From positions 611,729 to 675,728 of the forward strand of contig BDSI01000013.1 of the NCBI GenBank assembly GCA_003117195.1: a stretch of 64,000 nucleotides of DNA, in the 5' to 3' direction. Below are positions 10,161 to 21,100 of the stretch, piece by piece (the stretch's first letter is position 1; each line of letters begins with the position of its first letter). The stretch is from Eudorina sp. 2006-703-Eu-15 (Eukaryota; Chlorophyta; Chlorophyceae; Chlamydomonadales; Volvocaceae). Both the position numbers and the translations under genes were made by a program. The notes beneath the pieces were generated by a model. It was not told the DNA's origin, did not search any database, and was given only the letters and a program-made list of their open reading frames with translations.

Positions 10161-10848
10161 TCAACGGATGCGTCGCCTCTCCGCCGTCCGGCACCGCCTG
10201 GCGCGGTGCCGCCTGGCGCGGTGCCGCCTGGCGAGGAGCAGCCAGCCGCGGCGCCGCCGTTTTCAGCACGGGCTTCACCCCGGTCGCCCGCCGACCTCGG
10301 GCCGGCGCCTCCTGCGCTGCGCGTAGCTTGGGGTAAGCGTCACCGACCCGCTGAATCACATACTCGGCCATCCGAGTCGTGTTTTCGTCCATCTCGTTCC
10401 TCATCTCCCGGCCGACTGCGGCAGCGACCGGGCCCACTAAAGCTCCGATGAGTTTATCCAGTTCCCGCTTGGCCCGGCGGCGAGGTTTCCGCGCATTGCC
10501 GCGATCTTCGTCATCTCCGTCATCATCGTCCTCATCTTCCTCGTCCTCGACTTCCTCGTCCTCCTCTTCCTCGTGTTCTTCCTCGTCGTTGTTGTCCTGA
10601 TCCAAATCCGCCTCCTGCTCCTCCTCAGCAGCCTCCGGGGCGGCCTCCGTGGCCGCCGCAGGATCCTCAGTCTGGCGCGCCCGGCCATTGCGCCTGCCGC
10701 CCTCGTGATCCCCATTGTAGCGTTTGGTGACAAAGGCTACTCGAGATGTTGTGCGGGCTCTTGGATAAGTACTTATACTGTGTACGCTATGCCGTACGGT
10801 TGTTACACCCATGCAAAATAACTCTTGCATTGTTGGCGATATTCTCAC
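10120..10848 (-). CDS. Gag-like ORF1, acidic/basic N-terminal part
   Basis: About 240 residues with no clear ATG at the 5' end (the frame opens with GTG). The first part has mixed charge and is followed by a long Asp/Glu tract (10500-10620), then a predicted helical block (KRELDKLIGALVGPVAAAV) and an Ala-Pro-Arg tail with short APRQA repeats. As the first ORF of a DIRS/PAT element it is most likely Gag-like, packaging the RNA intermediate. It terminates at 10120 and the next block continues in another frame. Confidence 0.5.
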   Translation of the reverse strand: MRISPTMQELFCMGVTTVRHSVHSISTYPRARTTSRVAFVTKRYNGDHEGGRRNGRARQTEDPAAATEAAPEAAEEEQEADLDQDNNDEEEHEEEEDEEVEDEEDEDDDDGDDEDRGNARKPRRRAKRELDKLIGALVGPVAAAVGREMRNEMDENTTRMAEYVIQRVGDAYPKLRAAQEAPARGRRATGVKPVLKTAAPRLAAPRQAAPRQAAPRQAVPDGGEATHPLSGMVHSLAALRYG

Positions 10849-10991
10849 CAGCTTTCACAGCGGCTGCTCTGCGTGTCTTGGTCATCGAGGCGAAAAAAGG
10901 AGAACTTCAACGAACTTCAGGAACTCGGTGGTAAGGCTTGAACAGAGTTACTCACAGCGATGTGAGTGCTCTCTGAAGTGAAGGCAGAATG

Positions 10992-11030
10992 GTTGGCGAC
11001 CAAGCCACCGACGGGCAACGGTACCGAGTT
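10992..11030. repeat. 39-bp direct repeat, right copy
   Basis: Perfect match to 5562-5600 in the same orientation, marking the 5' side of the minus-strand retroelement. Confidence 0.85.
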
Positions 11031-11149
11031 CAATCATCTTAACCCCAGCCGCAATCAGTGCCAGCACTTGTTGGTCTATGCTGCATGTGGCATGCAATTC
11101 TTGAGACACGGCCCGGCCCTGCTGCCTGCCTGGTCCTGGCAGCGTCTGA

Positions 11150-11240
11150 ATGCATGAATGAACGTTATTACATTTGACCCCAAAGGGATCAACAGTGTAT
11201 GCAAGGGCAAGCACCAGCAGGCAACACCGACAAGGCGGCA
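11150..11240 (-). repeat. 3' tail of a dispersed retroposon family
   Basis: Shares a diverged block with 23690-23795: both start with gaatgaacgtta, followed by gacccc(g/a)aaa(g)ggga and, further in, an aaggcggcaag word. On the minus strand this reads as a 3' end with an ATTC-repeat tail, as in some LINE and SINE families. Whether it belongs to the LINE-like remnant at 12.6-12.95 kb is unproven. Confidence 0.5.
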
Positions 11241-12065
11241 AGACACCTCCACACCTCAACGCCGCAAACAAAGAACACATACACCGGGCCATGACACCAC
11301 CCAGACAGACAACGAAGCAAGCAGAGGCGCACAGCTGGGCAACACTACCAAAGGGATCGGCACAGCTGAGGGCGGAATCCCCAGAAGTGTATAAAGCCAA
11401 GCACAGGGAAGGTCGCCACACAGGCACCCCATTACCCAGCTATCATCACCCCTGAAGCACCCAGCGCTGCACCCTCTCGCGGTCTTGGAAGACCCACGCC
11501 TGGCTCGTGACACGGCCCAGCGACCGCTAGTGGAGGAACCCGCATCCAAAGAAACACCGCAACCAAACAACAAAATACCAACGTGAGCCCGGCCTCCTAC
11601 CCCAGTTAAGGGCAGGCCAGGTCCCCGACGTGTACCCCGGGCAGGTGAACCCGTAGCAAACCGATGGAGGACAGGGCGCCCGTGCCTCAGCCCTCAGGAG
11701 CAGGCCCCGCACTCCGCGAGACTCCCCCCGACACTCTCAAGAAAGGGTGGAATGGGCCCACCGAGGTCCATCCACGTCGCGGGAGGCCCAACTGGGCAAA
11801 CCCATTAAGGCGGCCCAAAAGCGCCTGGTTGCACTGGTCAGTGGCGCCATGGCGGGCGGCTGCAGTCCGTGCGGATCCAGCAGGTCAGACGTCACCGCCT
11901 TACCGTAATCCTTCTGGCCGTCCGAGCATGCCGTGCCGGGGCCGCCGTACGTGCCGGTGCCTGGTCGCCAACGAAGTGCAGCTACTGCCCAGCCGCCAAG
12001 TGCGCCCCTTGCGAGGTCGGTACAGATAGTGGTCATCACGATCTCCACTGTCGCGCACAGTGGTG

Positions 12066-12412
12066 TGTCCATACGGGAGACCGCCGAAGCACTTTCCCCC
12101 GGATACGGGGGAAAGGGGCGTAAGGGGCCTCTGTCCCCTCGCTCTCAACCAAGGGCGCGTGCCCGATCCCCGAGGATCGGTGACCGCTGTGCCCCCTCAA
12201 GGGAGTGGGCGAAGGCCCATCCCGGGCGGTCTGCGCCTCGCAGTCCGCTGTTCAACCTCCTCAAGTCCTTGCAGCACCCAGGGCGCCTTCCTCCGGCAGG
12301 CCTGCCCGCCCAACTGAGTCCCAGCGGGGCGTCTCGCACGCGTCAGGCCTTGTTGGGTCCGGGTATGCAGTCGGGCGCTCCATGATGGGGCTATGGTTTG
12401 CACAAGCAAGGC
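12066..12412. repeat. duplicated segment, copy 1
   Basis: About 345 bp nearly identical to 13936-14356, running from the atacgggagaccgccgaagc word to a ccatgatggggctatggttt word. The second copy carries an extra block of about 80 bp at its two-thirds point. No coding capacity is recognised. It may be part of a non-autonomous element. Confidence 0.85.
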
Positions 12413-12580
12413 AACACATCACCACGTAAGCATCCCTGTCGTACACCCCTTCCCGTCGCGAGCGGCCCTCCCCTACAAGTCCCGCTGCCAACTCCCACTG
12501 GTCGGGCCCGACCCTCCTCGGGCACCCACGGATCCCCATCGTGCCCGGAAGTGGGCTTCCCTAGTCCCAATCCATACCCC

Positions 12581-12955
12581 CTAGCGTCTCGCGCTGCTAT
12601 CTATCCATCGCGAGTCTACGTCTACTGGCTGCACGCAGCGGATCCGGCCGTCCACCACCGATAGGATTGGGTGGTCCGGTCCCACCCCCTCCCATCCCCG
12701 TCGCGGTCGGCCCAGTTCTGCGAAACTGGCCACCCGCTGCCAGAACTCCATGACTGCGCGCGCCTTAGCTACATCAACCGGCGACGGGGCAGCCGGCGCC
12801 CCCGGCACGGGCTGTGCGCCGCCGTGGAGGGTCGCTGCACGTAACCCCACCCTCGCCCGCTCCATGGCCGTCAGCGCCGCCAGGGCAACGATGTCCCAAC
12901 CCCCTTGCTGTACCCCCTGTGGCGGCTCAGCCAGCCACACGTTGGCTCGGGTCAT
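12581..12955 (-). pseudogene. possible C-terminal remnant of a LINE polyprotein
   Basis: A 124-residue frame with LAALTAMERARVGLRAA, then AVMEFWQRVASFAELG and a GPDHPILSVVDGRI ending. This arrangement (a helical stretch, a Trp-containing FWxxxxxFAE-like motif and a DHPxL terminus) resembles the C-terminal ends of L1-type polyproteins in chlorophyte genomes as I remember them. No RT or endonuclease motif is present beside it, so if correct it is a 5'-truncated fragment. Confidence 0.35.
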
Positions 12956-13384
12956 GGGGCCCGAACGTGTACCCCGATGTGTGTGTGTGTGTGTGTAAAC
13001 GTTGACGTGCAGGCGTGAGAAACCGAGGACGCTAGGCCGAGTACAAGACAGAACCCTGCATTACATGGGGCCGTGCCCATTCGTTTAGGGCATTTCCGCA
13101 GCTAAAGAAATTCCGGAGGATCGTTCATTCGTTTGTATGGGCCGTTTCAGCACGTTGAGGTGTCGCAGAGGACCCTCCAGATTGAGAACAAGCAACAAGT
13201 ATGTATGTCAAGCCAAAATGACAATGGTCATGCATAACCCGAAAGGTTTAAATTTGGATGGAAACGCCAAGTCGCTGTTTCCACGCACGCACGCCTCGTT
13301 CAGCAACAGCAAGGAAAGAGGACAAGACACAGGCAGTGCTGGACAATTGCTGAATAATATGCAGGATATAAATATACAACAAGC

Positions 13385-13470
13385 GCAGCGAAGTGATTGA
13401 TGCAAAGGCTGCGTCGGAGCGCTTGGCATCCACGCAGCTGCGAGCTCGAATCTCAGTCGTAGTAAGCGGC
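13385..13470 (+). repeat. possible tRNA-like (SINE head) fragment
   Basis: Contains an A-box-like agtgattgatgcaaaggc and, about 35 bp on, a B-box-like gagctcgaatctc. The clover leaf does not close properly, so it is not a functional tRNA. A chance resemblance is possible. Confidence 0.25.
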
Positions 13471-13579
13471 GCCGCCTAACGTCCAATCCTGACCGCTGCC
13501 ATCTGCCATCTATCTAACGGTCACCTCCGCATATAACATGCTGCACCGTCGCTTGGTTACCTGACGCAAATTTGTCCTA

Positions 13580-13891
<312 letters not shown>

Positions 13892-13935
13892 CGTTACATA
13901 TCTGCCGGGCCGACACTGGCCGGGGGCGCTAACCC

Positions 13936-14356
13936 GCCCCATACGGGAGACCGCCGAAGCACTTTCCCCCGGATACGGGGGAAAGGGGCGTAAGGGGCCT
14001 CTGTCCCCTCGCTCTCAACCTAGGGCGCGTGCCCGATCCCGAGGATCGGTGACCGCTGTGCCCCTCAAGGGAGTGGGCGACGGCCCATCCCGGGCGGTCT
14101 GCGCCTCGCAGTCCGCTGTTCAACCTCCTCAAGTCCTTGCAGCACCCAGGGCGCGTTTCGGAGGCGCGCCCCTGCTTGGTGCGGTAAAACTAGCCTGGTC
14201 CCGCGTCCCAACCTAATCGTACTAGCTAGGGTTGCACCCTCCGGCAGGCCTGCCTGCCCAGCTGAGCCAATGCGAGGCGTCTCGCACGCGTCAGGCCTTG
14301 CTGGGTCCGGGTATGCAGTCGGGTGCTCCATGATGGGGCTATGGTTTGCACAAGGC
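13936..14356. repeat. duplicated segment, copy 2 (with about 80-bp extra block)
   Basis: Near-identical to 12066-12412 apart from single-base differences and an extra block around 14154-14236. The breakpoint lies just after the (TG)154 tract. Confidence 0.85.
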
Positions 14357-15175
14357 AGCACATGTGTGTGTATGTGTATAAGACCGCAATTGCTCTGCAC
14401 GCGAAATACAAACCAAACTACGTACGGCAGGGCAAATTAGCTAGCGGACACATTGCCGTACGCACATCCGCCATAGTCCTGCCTATGTACGACAACAACC
14501 TTTTCTTCGCAAGGGCGAGCTCAAACAATCTAAACATCCCCACCCAGCTCTCCACCAATCGGGCACGCAGGTTCGAACTGGAATTCTAAGTCGACATAAT
14601 ACGTGCGAGAACGTTTGAGCCCTATATACATATATATGAAGCGCACCTGAGCGCGCGCCGTACTCCGTACTACATACTCCACGCTATCTGGCCTAGCCTA
14701 CCTAGCTTATCTGGTGCTGACCTCATCATCAGTCTCTGCCTGCCTTCGTCTAAACCATAGCTGCCTGATTACATCTATCTACGTACTCGCTCTAACCGCA
14801 AATCCATGGCGGCCTGCAGCACTGGTGCCTGCACACGAAGCTAGCAAGCAAGCAAGCAAGCCATCGACACACATGTGCAGCGCCACTGCGGATACATGAC
14901 CCAATGCGGGCTCCCCCAATGTGGGACGAACCGCCGTCCTTACCCATGCATTTTCACTCCTCCAGCCATACATTTCGTTCATTTCTTCATCCATTTCACC
15001 CTTCATTCGTCACCCAGCCGCACGACGACCTCCGGGGCTTCGGATGTTCGAGATCCGTCCGCGTCCACGCAGTCCCGCATCAGACATGTGTCCTACCTAC
15101 GCGTGCAGGTACGTACGTACGGCTGCTGGCACGCGGCTCGCTCCAAGTACGCTATCCATCTATCCAGCTATCAAT
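14357..15175. other. spacer and probable 3' UTR of the long-rod pherophorin
   Basis: No exon supported. On the minus strand a TGTAA polyadenylation-type signal (forward ttaca, 14769-14773) lies about 400 bp past the stop codon of the long-rod pherophorin. Short AAGC tandem repeats occur at about 14843-14861. Confidence 0.4.
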
Positions 15176-18100
15176 CTAGGCGATCGGGCCGCCGGCGAAC
15201 GGCAGCGAGGCGGCGGCGTAGGTGGGGCAGCAGTCGCGTCGGTCGTTGAAGAGACCCACGAAGCTGTGAGGGCGGGCGGGCGGGCGGGCGGGTTGCGAGC
15301 CAGGCACCACATTACATGTATGTGTCAGATGTAAGCTGTGGAGCAGAAATAACCCCACTGGGGTTGGGGTTACGGCGACAACGGAGGCAAGCAGCAGGTT
15401 CACTCGTCAGATCATCAGCTGCACGCGACGCAATCGCTGGTTAACCCGTTCAGAAACGCATGCATGCATAATCATGGCATATGTATGCACGGCTGAAGAC
15501 CCGGCTGGACACGTACCGCACGCCACGTGCCTCGCTGCTGCGCGCACCCCGCCGCTCACTGCGCTCGTTAGTTCTTTCACAGACCCCACGTGCGCACGCA
15601 CACGCATGCGCACACGCACCAGCTGTCGCCGGCCCCCAGGCAGAAGTCGCCCAGCGCGACGCTGTTGACGAGCTCCAGACAGATCTCGCCGCCGTCGGCT
15701 TGCAGCAGGCTCCAGTTGAGCTGCGTGGCTGCGAGGACGGGCGGCAGGGGGGGCACGGCGCCCCGGGAGGCAATACCGGCGGAGGTTCGTGTAGCAACTG
15801 GACAAAGGAACCAGCAGATAGACGCACCAGCACTCATAAACGCAACATCATTTATAAAAAAACCCAGACGCAGCGTGGTGTCGAATGCCAGCAGGCAGGC
15901 AGGCAGGCAGGCGAGCAGGACGGCAGCGGCGGCGTGACGTATGGATAGACGCATGGAAGGGGTGAGCCGTGAGCGAGCAGTTGCGGTACCCTAGCCAGCT
16001 GCCGTCCTGGGGCCGCCGAACGAACGGGTGCGTGGCCCCGCGCGCCCCTTCGGCAAGCACACGCACATGCACACACGGCTAGGACCTGCCTTTGACAGAG
16101 TTGTCGCCGGCGGCGCCCCATGTGACCGACAGGTAGCGCGAGCGGCCGCCGCTGGGGGTCGCCCGGAAGCCAGAGATCTTGCGGCGTCGGTTCTCGTCTG
16201 CGATGGATGGATGGATGGAGGGGCGGATGGAGCGGTGGACGAGAGGGATGGAGGGGGAGAGCAGGCGATGAAGGGAATCCAGGGTCGTACGAGGTCAAGG
16301 GCAAGGGCAAGAACAAGGGTAAGCAGCTAAGCACGGGCATGGACAGACGGCAGCAGCGCCGCGTCCGCCGTGTCCTGCCCTACCGCCACCAAACGCTCGG
16401 TCCCGTGCGCACGTGACCGAGGCCTGGGCGGTTCTGGGTGGGCTTTTCATTGAACGCAAATCTGCACGCAGCCTGAGGTGCGGGCAAGCGACCGCGAGGC
16501 CGCCCGGCCGCGCTGCCCCCTTTGCTGCTGCGCGCTCACCTGCCCAGAACTCTGCCTTGTTCAGGGTGTTGGCCACACAGGTGCTCTGCGGAGGAGGCAG
16601 GAGGCGGGTGCGAGGGGGGGGGCCGAGGTTGGCGGCACGGGAAGTTGATGCCATACGGTAGTGTGGAATGAGCGCAGGGATCATCATGATAGGTAACGCA
16701 ACGCAGGCCAACGGCGGGGCAAGCTGCATCCATGCACCGCCTGCACAGCAGCGCCGCCTGCAAGCCACATCCTGCTCACGCCCACACACACCCCACACCC
16801 ACACACACCCCACACCCCCACACCCCCACATCCCCACACCCCCACACCCCCACACCCCCACACCCCCACACCCCACACCCCCACACCCCCACACCCCCAC
16901 ACCCCCACACCCCCACACCCGCACACCCGCACACCCGCACACCCCCACACCCGCACACCCGCACAGACCTGCGTCCGGAGGTTCTCGGGGATGATGCCCA
17001 GGTGGAAGCAGTAGAGCGTGGTGGCGTTGGTCCTACCGGCGGCCGTAGTCACGGCGGGCAGCACGTAGAGCGGCGTGATGCCCCGGGTCTTGTTGCACCT
17101 GCGTGTGAGCATTTGTGTACGGCATGTGTACGAACTTGGTCGCTCGGGAGGGAGAGTCGGTGGGTTTGCGGTAATGGTGCGACAGATGGGGAGAGAGTGA
17201 GGGAGAGGGGCAGGTAGAGGGAGGGGGAGAGATATGGAAAACACACACGCCTGCCTCAGAAACACACACAACACGCTGTTCTGGTTGGCTCGGGCGGGGT
17301 TTTTGCTAACACACTCGTCCGCGGCCGCTTCCTCACCCAGGCAGCCACCCACCCACTCTCCCACCTGCAGTTGGGGAACGGGTTGGGCTCCGGTTGGCAG
17401 TCCGAGCCCGCCTGCAGGCTCAGGCAGTCCTCCGGCCCCGTGAAGCCCCGGATGGCGTAACCCGAGTTGACGGGACACACATTGGCGGTCAGGTTGTTCA
17501 CCACCAAGCCCAGCTGCAGCTGCAGCACGTCCTGCAGCACCACCGCCTCGGAGGGGGATGAGAAGATCCCGCAGATCTGGATCTCGAGGGCCGAGCATAG
17601 ATTCGGATCCACGGTGAAGTTCTGGACCATGGCGACGGCGAGCGCGTCGATCTGCGCGTTGATGGGCCCTACGAGGGCCTGCTGGATTTGCTGGCAGGAC
17701 GCGTTGTCGAAGCGTACGGGCGGGAAATCGAGGACGGGCGGGACGAGCAAGATGTGGATGCAGACGTTGCAGACCGTCGGAGGCGGCGACGGAGGCGTGT
17801 ACGGCGCAGGGGAGGGTTGAGATGGGGGCGAGGATGAGGGTGGTGAGGGCGAGGGCGGGGGGGGGACGCTGGGTGCTTGGGGGACTGGAGGAGTGGGGAA
17901 GGGTGCGGGAGAAGGTGGCGGAGGCGGGAGATTCGGCGGGTTGGGCGACGGAGGCTGTGACGGTGCCCCTGGAGACGGCGGCGGAGGTGACGGCGGCAAA
18001 GGTGACGGCGGCGAAGGTGACGGTGGCGGAGGTGACGGCGGCGAAGGTGACGGCGGCAAAGGTGACGGCGGCGAAGGTGACGGCGGCGATGGTGACGGTG

Positions 18101-21100
18101 GCGAAGGTGACGGCGGCGAAGGTGACGGCGGCTCTGGAGACGGCAGCGAAGGTGACGGTGGCGGAGGTGACGGCGGTGAAGGTGACGGTGGCGAAGGTGA
18201 CGGGGGCGGAGGTGACGGCGGCGAAGGTGACGGCGGCGGAGGTGACGGCGGCGAAGGTGACGGTGGCGGAGGTGACGGCGGCGAAGGTGACGGCGGCGAA
18301 GGTGACGGTGGCGGAGGTGACGGTGGCGAAGGCGACGGTGGCGGAGGTGACGGCGGCTCTGGGGACGGCGGCGATGGAGACGCCGGCGGAGGTGACGGCG
18401 GCGGAGGTGACGGTGGCGAAGGCGACGGTGGCGGAGGTGACGGTGGGGAAGGCGACTGTGGCAAAGGAAGCGGCGGCGGAGGTGACGGCGGCGGAGATGA
18501 CGGTGGGGAAGGCGACTGTGGCGAAGGAAGCGGTGGCGGAGGTGACGGCGGTGAAGGTGACGGCGGCGAAGGTGACTGTGGCGAAGGAAGCGGTGGCGGA
18601 GGTGACGGCGGTGAAGGTGACGGCGGCGAAGGTGACGGCGACGGAGGCGACGGCGGCTCTGGAGACCGCGGCTCTGGGGACGGCGGCTCTGGAGACGGCG
18701 GCGAAGGTGACGGTGGCGGAGGTGACGGTGGCGAAGGCGACGGTGGCGGAGGTGACGGCGGCTCTGGGGACGGCGGCGGAGGTGATGGTGGGGAAGGCGA
18801 CGGTGGCGGAGGTGATGGTGGCAAAGGTGACGGTGGCGGCGGTGACGGTGGCGGAGGTGACGGCGGCGAAGGTGATTGTGGCGAAGATGATTGTGGCTCT
18901 GGAGACAAAGGCGAGGGCGAGGGGGGCTCTGGAGATCGTGCGGGCTGCGAAGGTGACGGTGGGCTTGGAGATGGAGGAGATGGCGCCGGAGGCGAAGACG
19001 GTGCAGGCGAGGGCGGCGGGCGGCGGGGGCGACGCGGGGATGGAGGGTACGGCGATGGAGGCGATGGAGATGGCGGCGACGGATAAGGTGACGGCGGCTC
19101 CGGAGACGGAGGCGCGGGCGGCTCGGGAGACGGAGGCGACGGCGGCTCGGGAGACGGAGGCGACGGCGGGCTGGGCGACGGCGGCTCTGGCGACGGCGTT
19201 GGCGGAGGCAACGGCGACGGCGGGCTGGGCGACGGCGGCTCTGGCGACGGCGGTGGCGGAGGTGCCGGCGACGGCGGGCTCGGCGACGGCGGCTCTGGCG
19301 AAGGCGGTGGCGACGGCGACGGCGACGGCGGGCTCGGCGACGGCGGCTCTGGCGAAGGCGGTGGCGGAGGTGACGGCGACGGCGGGCTCGGCGACGGCGG
19401 CTCTGGCGAAGGCGGTGGCGGAGGTGACGGCGGGCTAGGCGACGGCGGCTCCGGCGACGGCGGTGGCGGAGCCGACGGCGATGGCGGGCTCGGCAACGGC
19501 GGCTCCGGCGACGGCGGTGGCGGAGGCGACGGCGACGGCGGGCTAGGCGACGGCGGTTCCGGCGACGGCGGTGGCGGAGGCGACGGCGATGGCGGGCTCG
19601 GCGACGGCGGCTCCGGCGACGGCGGTGGCGGAGGTGCCGGCGACGGCGGGCTGGGCGACGGCGGCTCTGGCGACGGTGGTGGCGGAGGCGACGGCGACGG
19701 CGGGCTGGGCGACGGCGGCTCCGGCGACGGTGGTGGCGGAGGCGACGGCGATGGCGGGCCCGGCGACGGCGGCTCTGGCAACGGCGGTTGCGGAGGTGCC
19801 GGCGACGGCGGGCTGGGCGACGGCGGCTCCGGAGACGGCTGTGGCGGAGGCGACGGCGACGGCGGTTCCGGCGACGGCGGCGGCGGAGGCGACGGCGATG
19901 GCGGGCTCGGCGACGGCGGCTCCGGCGACGGCGATGGCGGGCTCGGCGACGGCGGCTCCGGCGACGGCGGCTCCGGCGACGGCGGTGGCGGAGGCGACGG
20001 CGATGGCGGGCTAGGCGACGGCGGCTCCGGCGACGGCTGTGGCGGAGGTGCCGGCGACGGCGGGCTGGGCGACGGAGGCTCTGGCGACGGCGGTGGCTGA
20101 GGTGACGGCGACGGCGGGCTCGGCGACGGCGGCTCTGGCGAAGGCGGTGGCGACGGCGACGGCGGGCTGGGCGACGGCGGCTCTGGCGACGGCGGTGGCG
20201 GAGGTGCCGGCGACGGCGGGCTCGGCGACGGCGGCTCTGGCGACGGCGGTGGCGGAGGCGACGGCGATGGCGGGCTGGGCGACGGCGGCTCCGGAGACGG
20301 CGGTGGCGGAGGCGACGGCGATGGCGGGCTAGGCGACGGCGGCTCCGGCGACGGCGGTGGCGGAGGTGCCGGCGACGGCGGGCTCGGCGACGGCGGCTCT
20401 GGCGAAGGCGGTGGCGACGGCGACGGCGGGCTGGGCGACGGCGGCTCTGGCGACGGCGGTGGCGGAGGTGCCGGCGACGGCGGGCTCGGCGACGGCGGCT
20501 CTGGCGACGGCGGTGGCGGAGGCGACGGCGATGGCGGGCTGGGCGACGGCGGCTCCGGAGACGGCGGTGGCGGAGGCGACGGCGATGGCGGGCTAGGCGA
20601 CGGCGGCTCCGGCGACGGCGGTGGCGGAGGTGCCGGCGACGGCGGGCTGGGCGACGGAGGCTCTGGCGACGGCGGTGGCTGAGGTGACGGCGACGGCGGG
20701 CTCGGCGACGGCGGCTCTGGCGAAGGCGGTGGCGACGGCGACGGCGGGCTGGGCGACGGCGGCTCTGGCGACGGCGGTGGCGGAGGTGCCGGCGACGGCG
20801 GGCTCGGCGACGGCGGCTCTGGCGACGGCGGTGGCGGAGGCGACGGCGATGGCGGGCTGGGCGACGGCGGCTCCGGAGACGGCGGTGGCGGAGGCGACGG
20901 CGATGGCGGGCTAGGCGACGGCGGCTCCGGCGACGGCGGTGGCGGAGGTGCCGGCGACGGCGGGCTCGGCGACGGCGGCTCTGGCGAAGGCGGTGGCGAC
21001 GGCGACGGCGGGCTGGGCGACGGCGGCTCTGGCGACGGCGGTGGCGGAGGTGCCGGCGACGGCGGGCTCGGCGACGGCGGCTCTGGCGACGGCGGTGGCG

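Larger units (their letters stand above)
5562..11030 (-). mobile_element. DIRS/PAT-class (tyrosine-recombinase) retrotransposon
   Basis: Read on the minus strand the order is Gag-like ORF pieces (10848-9632), RT plus RNase H (9125-6786) and tyrosine recombinase (6668-5739). A perfect 39-bp repeat in direct orientation occurs at 5562-5600 and 10992-11030 and is taken here as the element's terminal or split direct repeat. An RT-RH plus tyrosine recombinase with no DDE integrase defines the DIRS order. Direct rather than inverted ends point to the PAT-like branch, to which volvocine elements such as Kangaroo belong. The true outer ends could lie slightly beyond the repeat. The RT and recombinase frames are open, but Gag lies in three frames, so this copy is probably recently inactivated or depends on frameshifting. 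Confidence 0.88.

Noticed and set aside
17822..19438. Ala/Val/Thr-rich and Gly/Asp-rich long frames on the plus strand
   Set aside because: Antisense to the pherophorin rod repeat; composition follows from the repeat and no start or splice context supports them.
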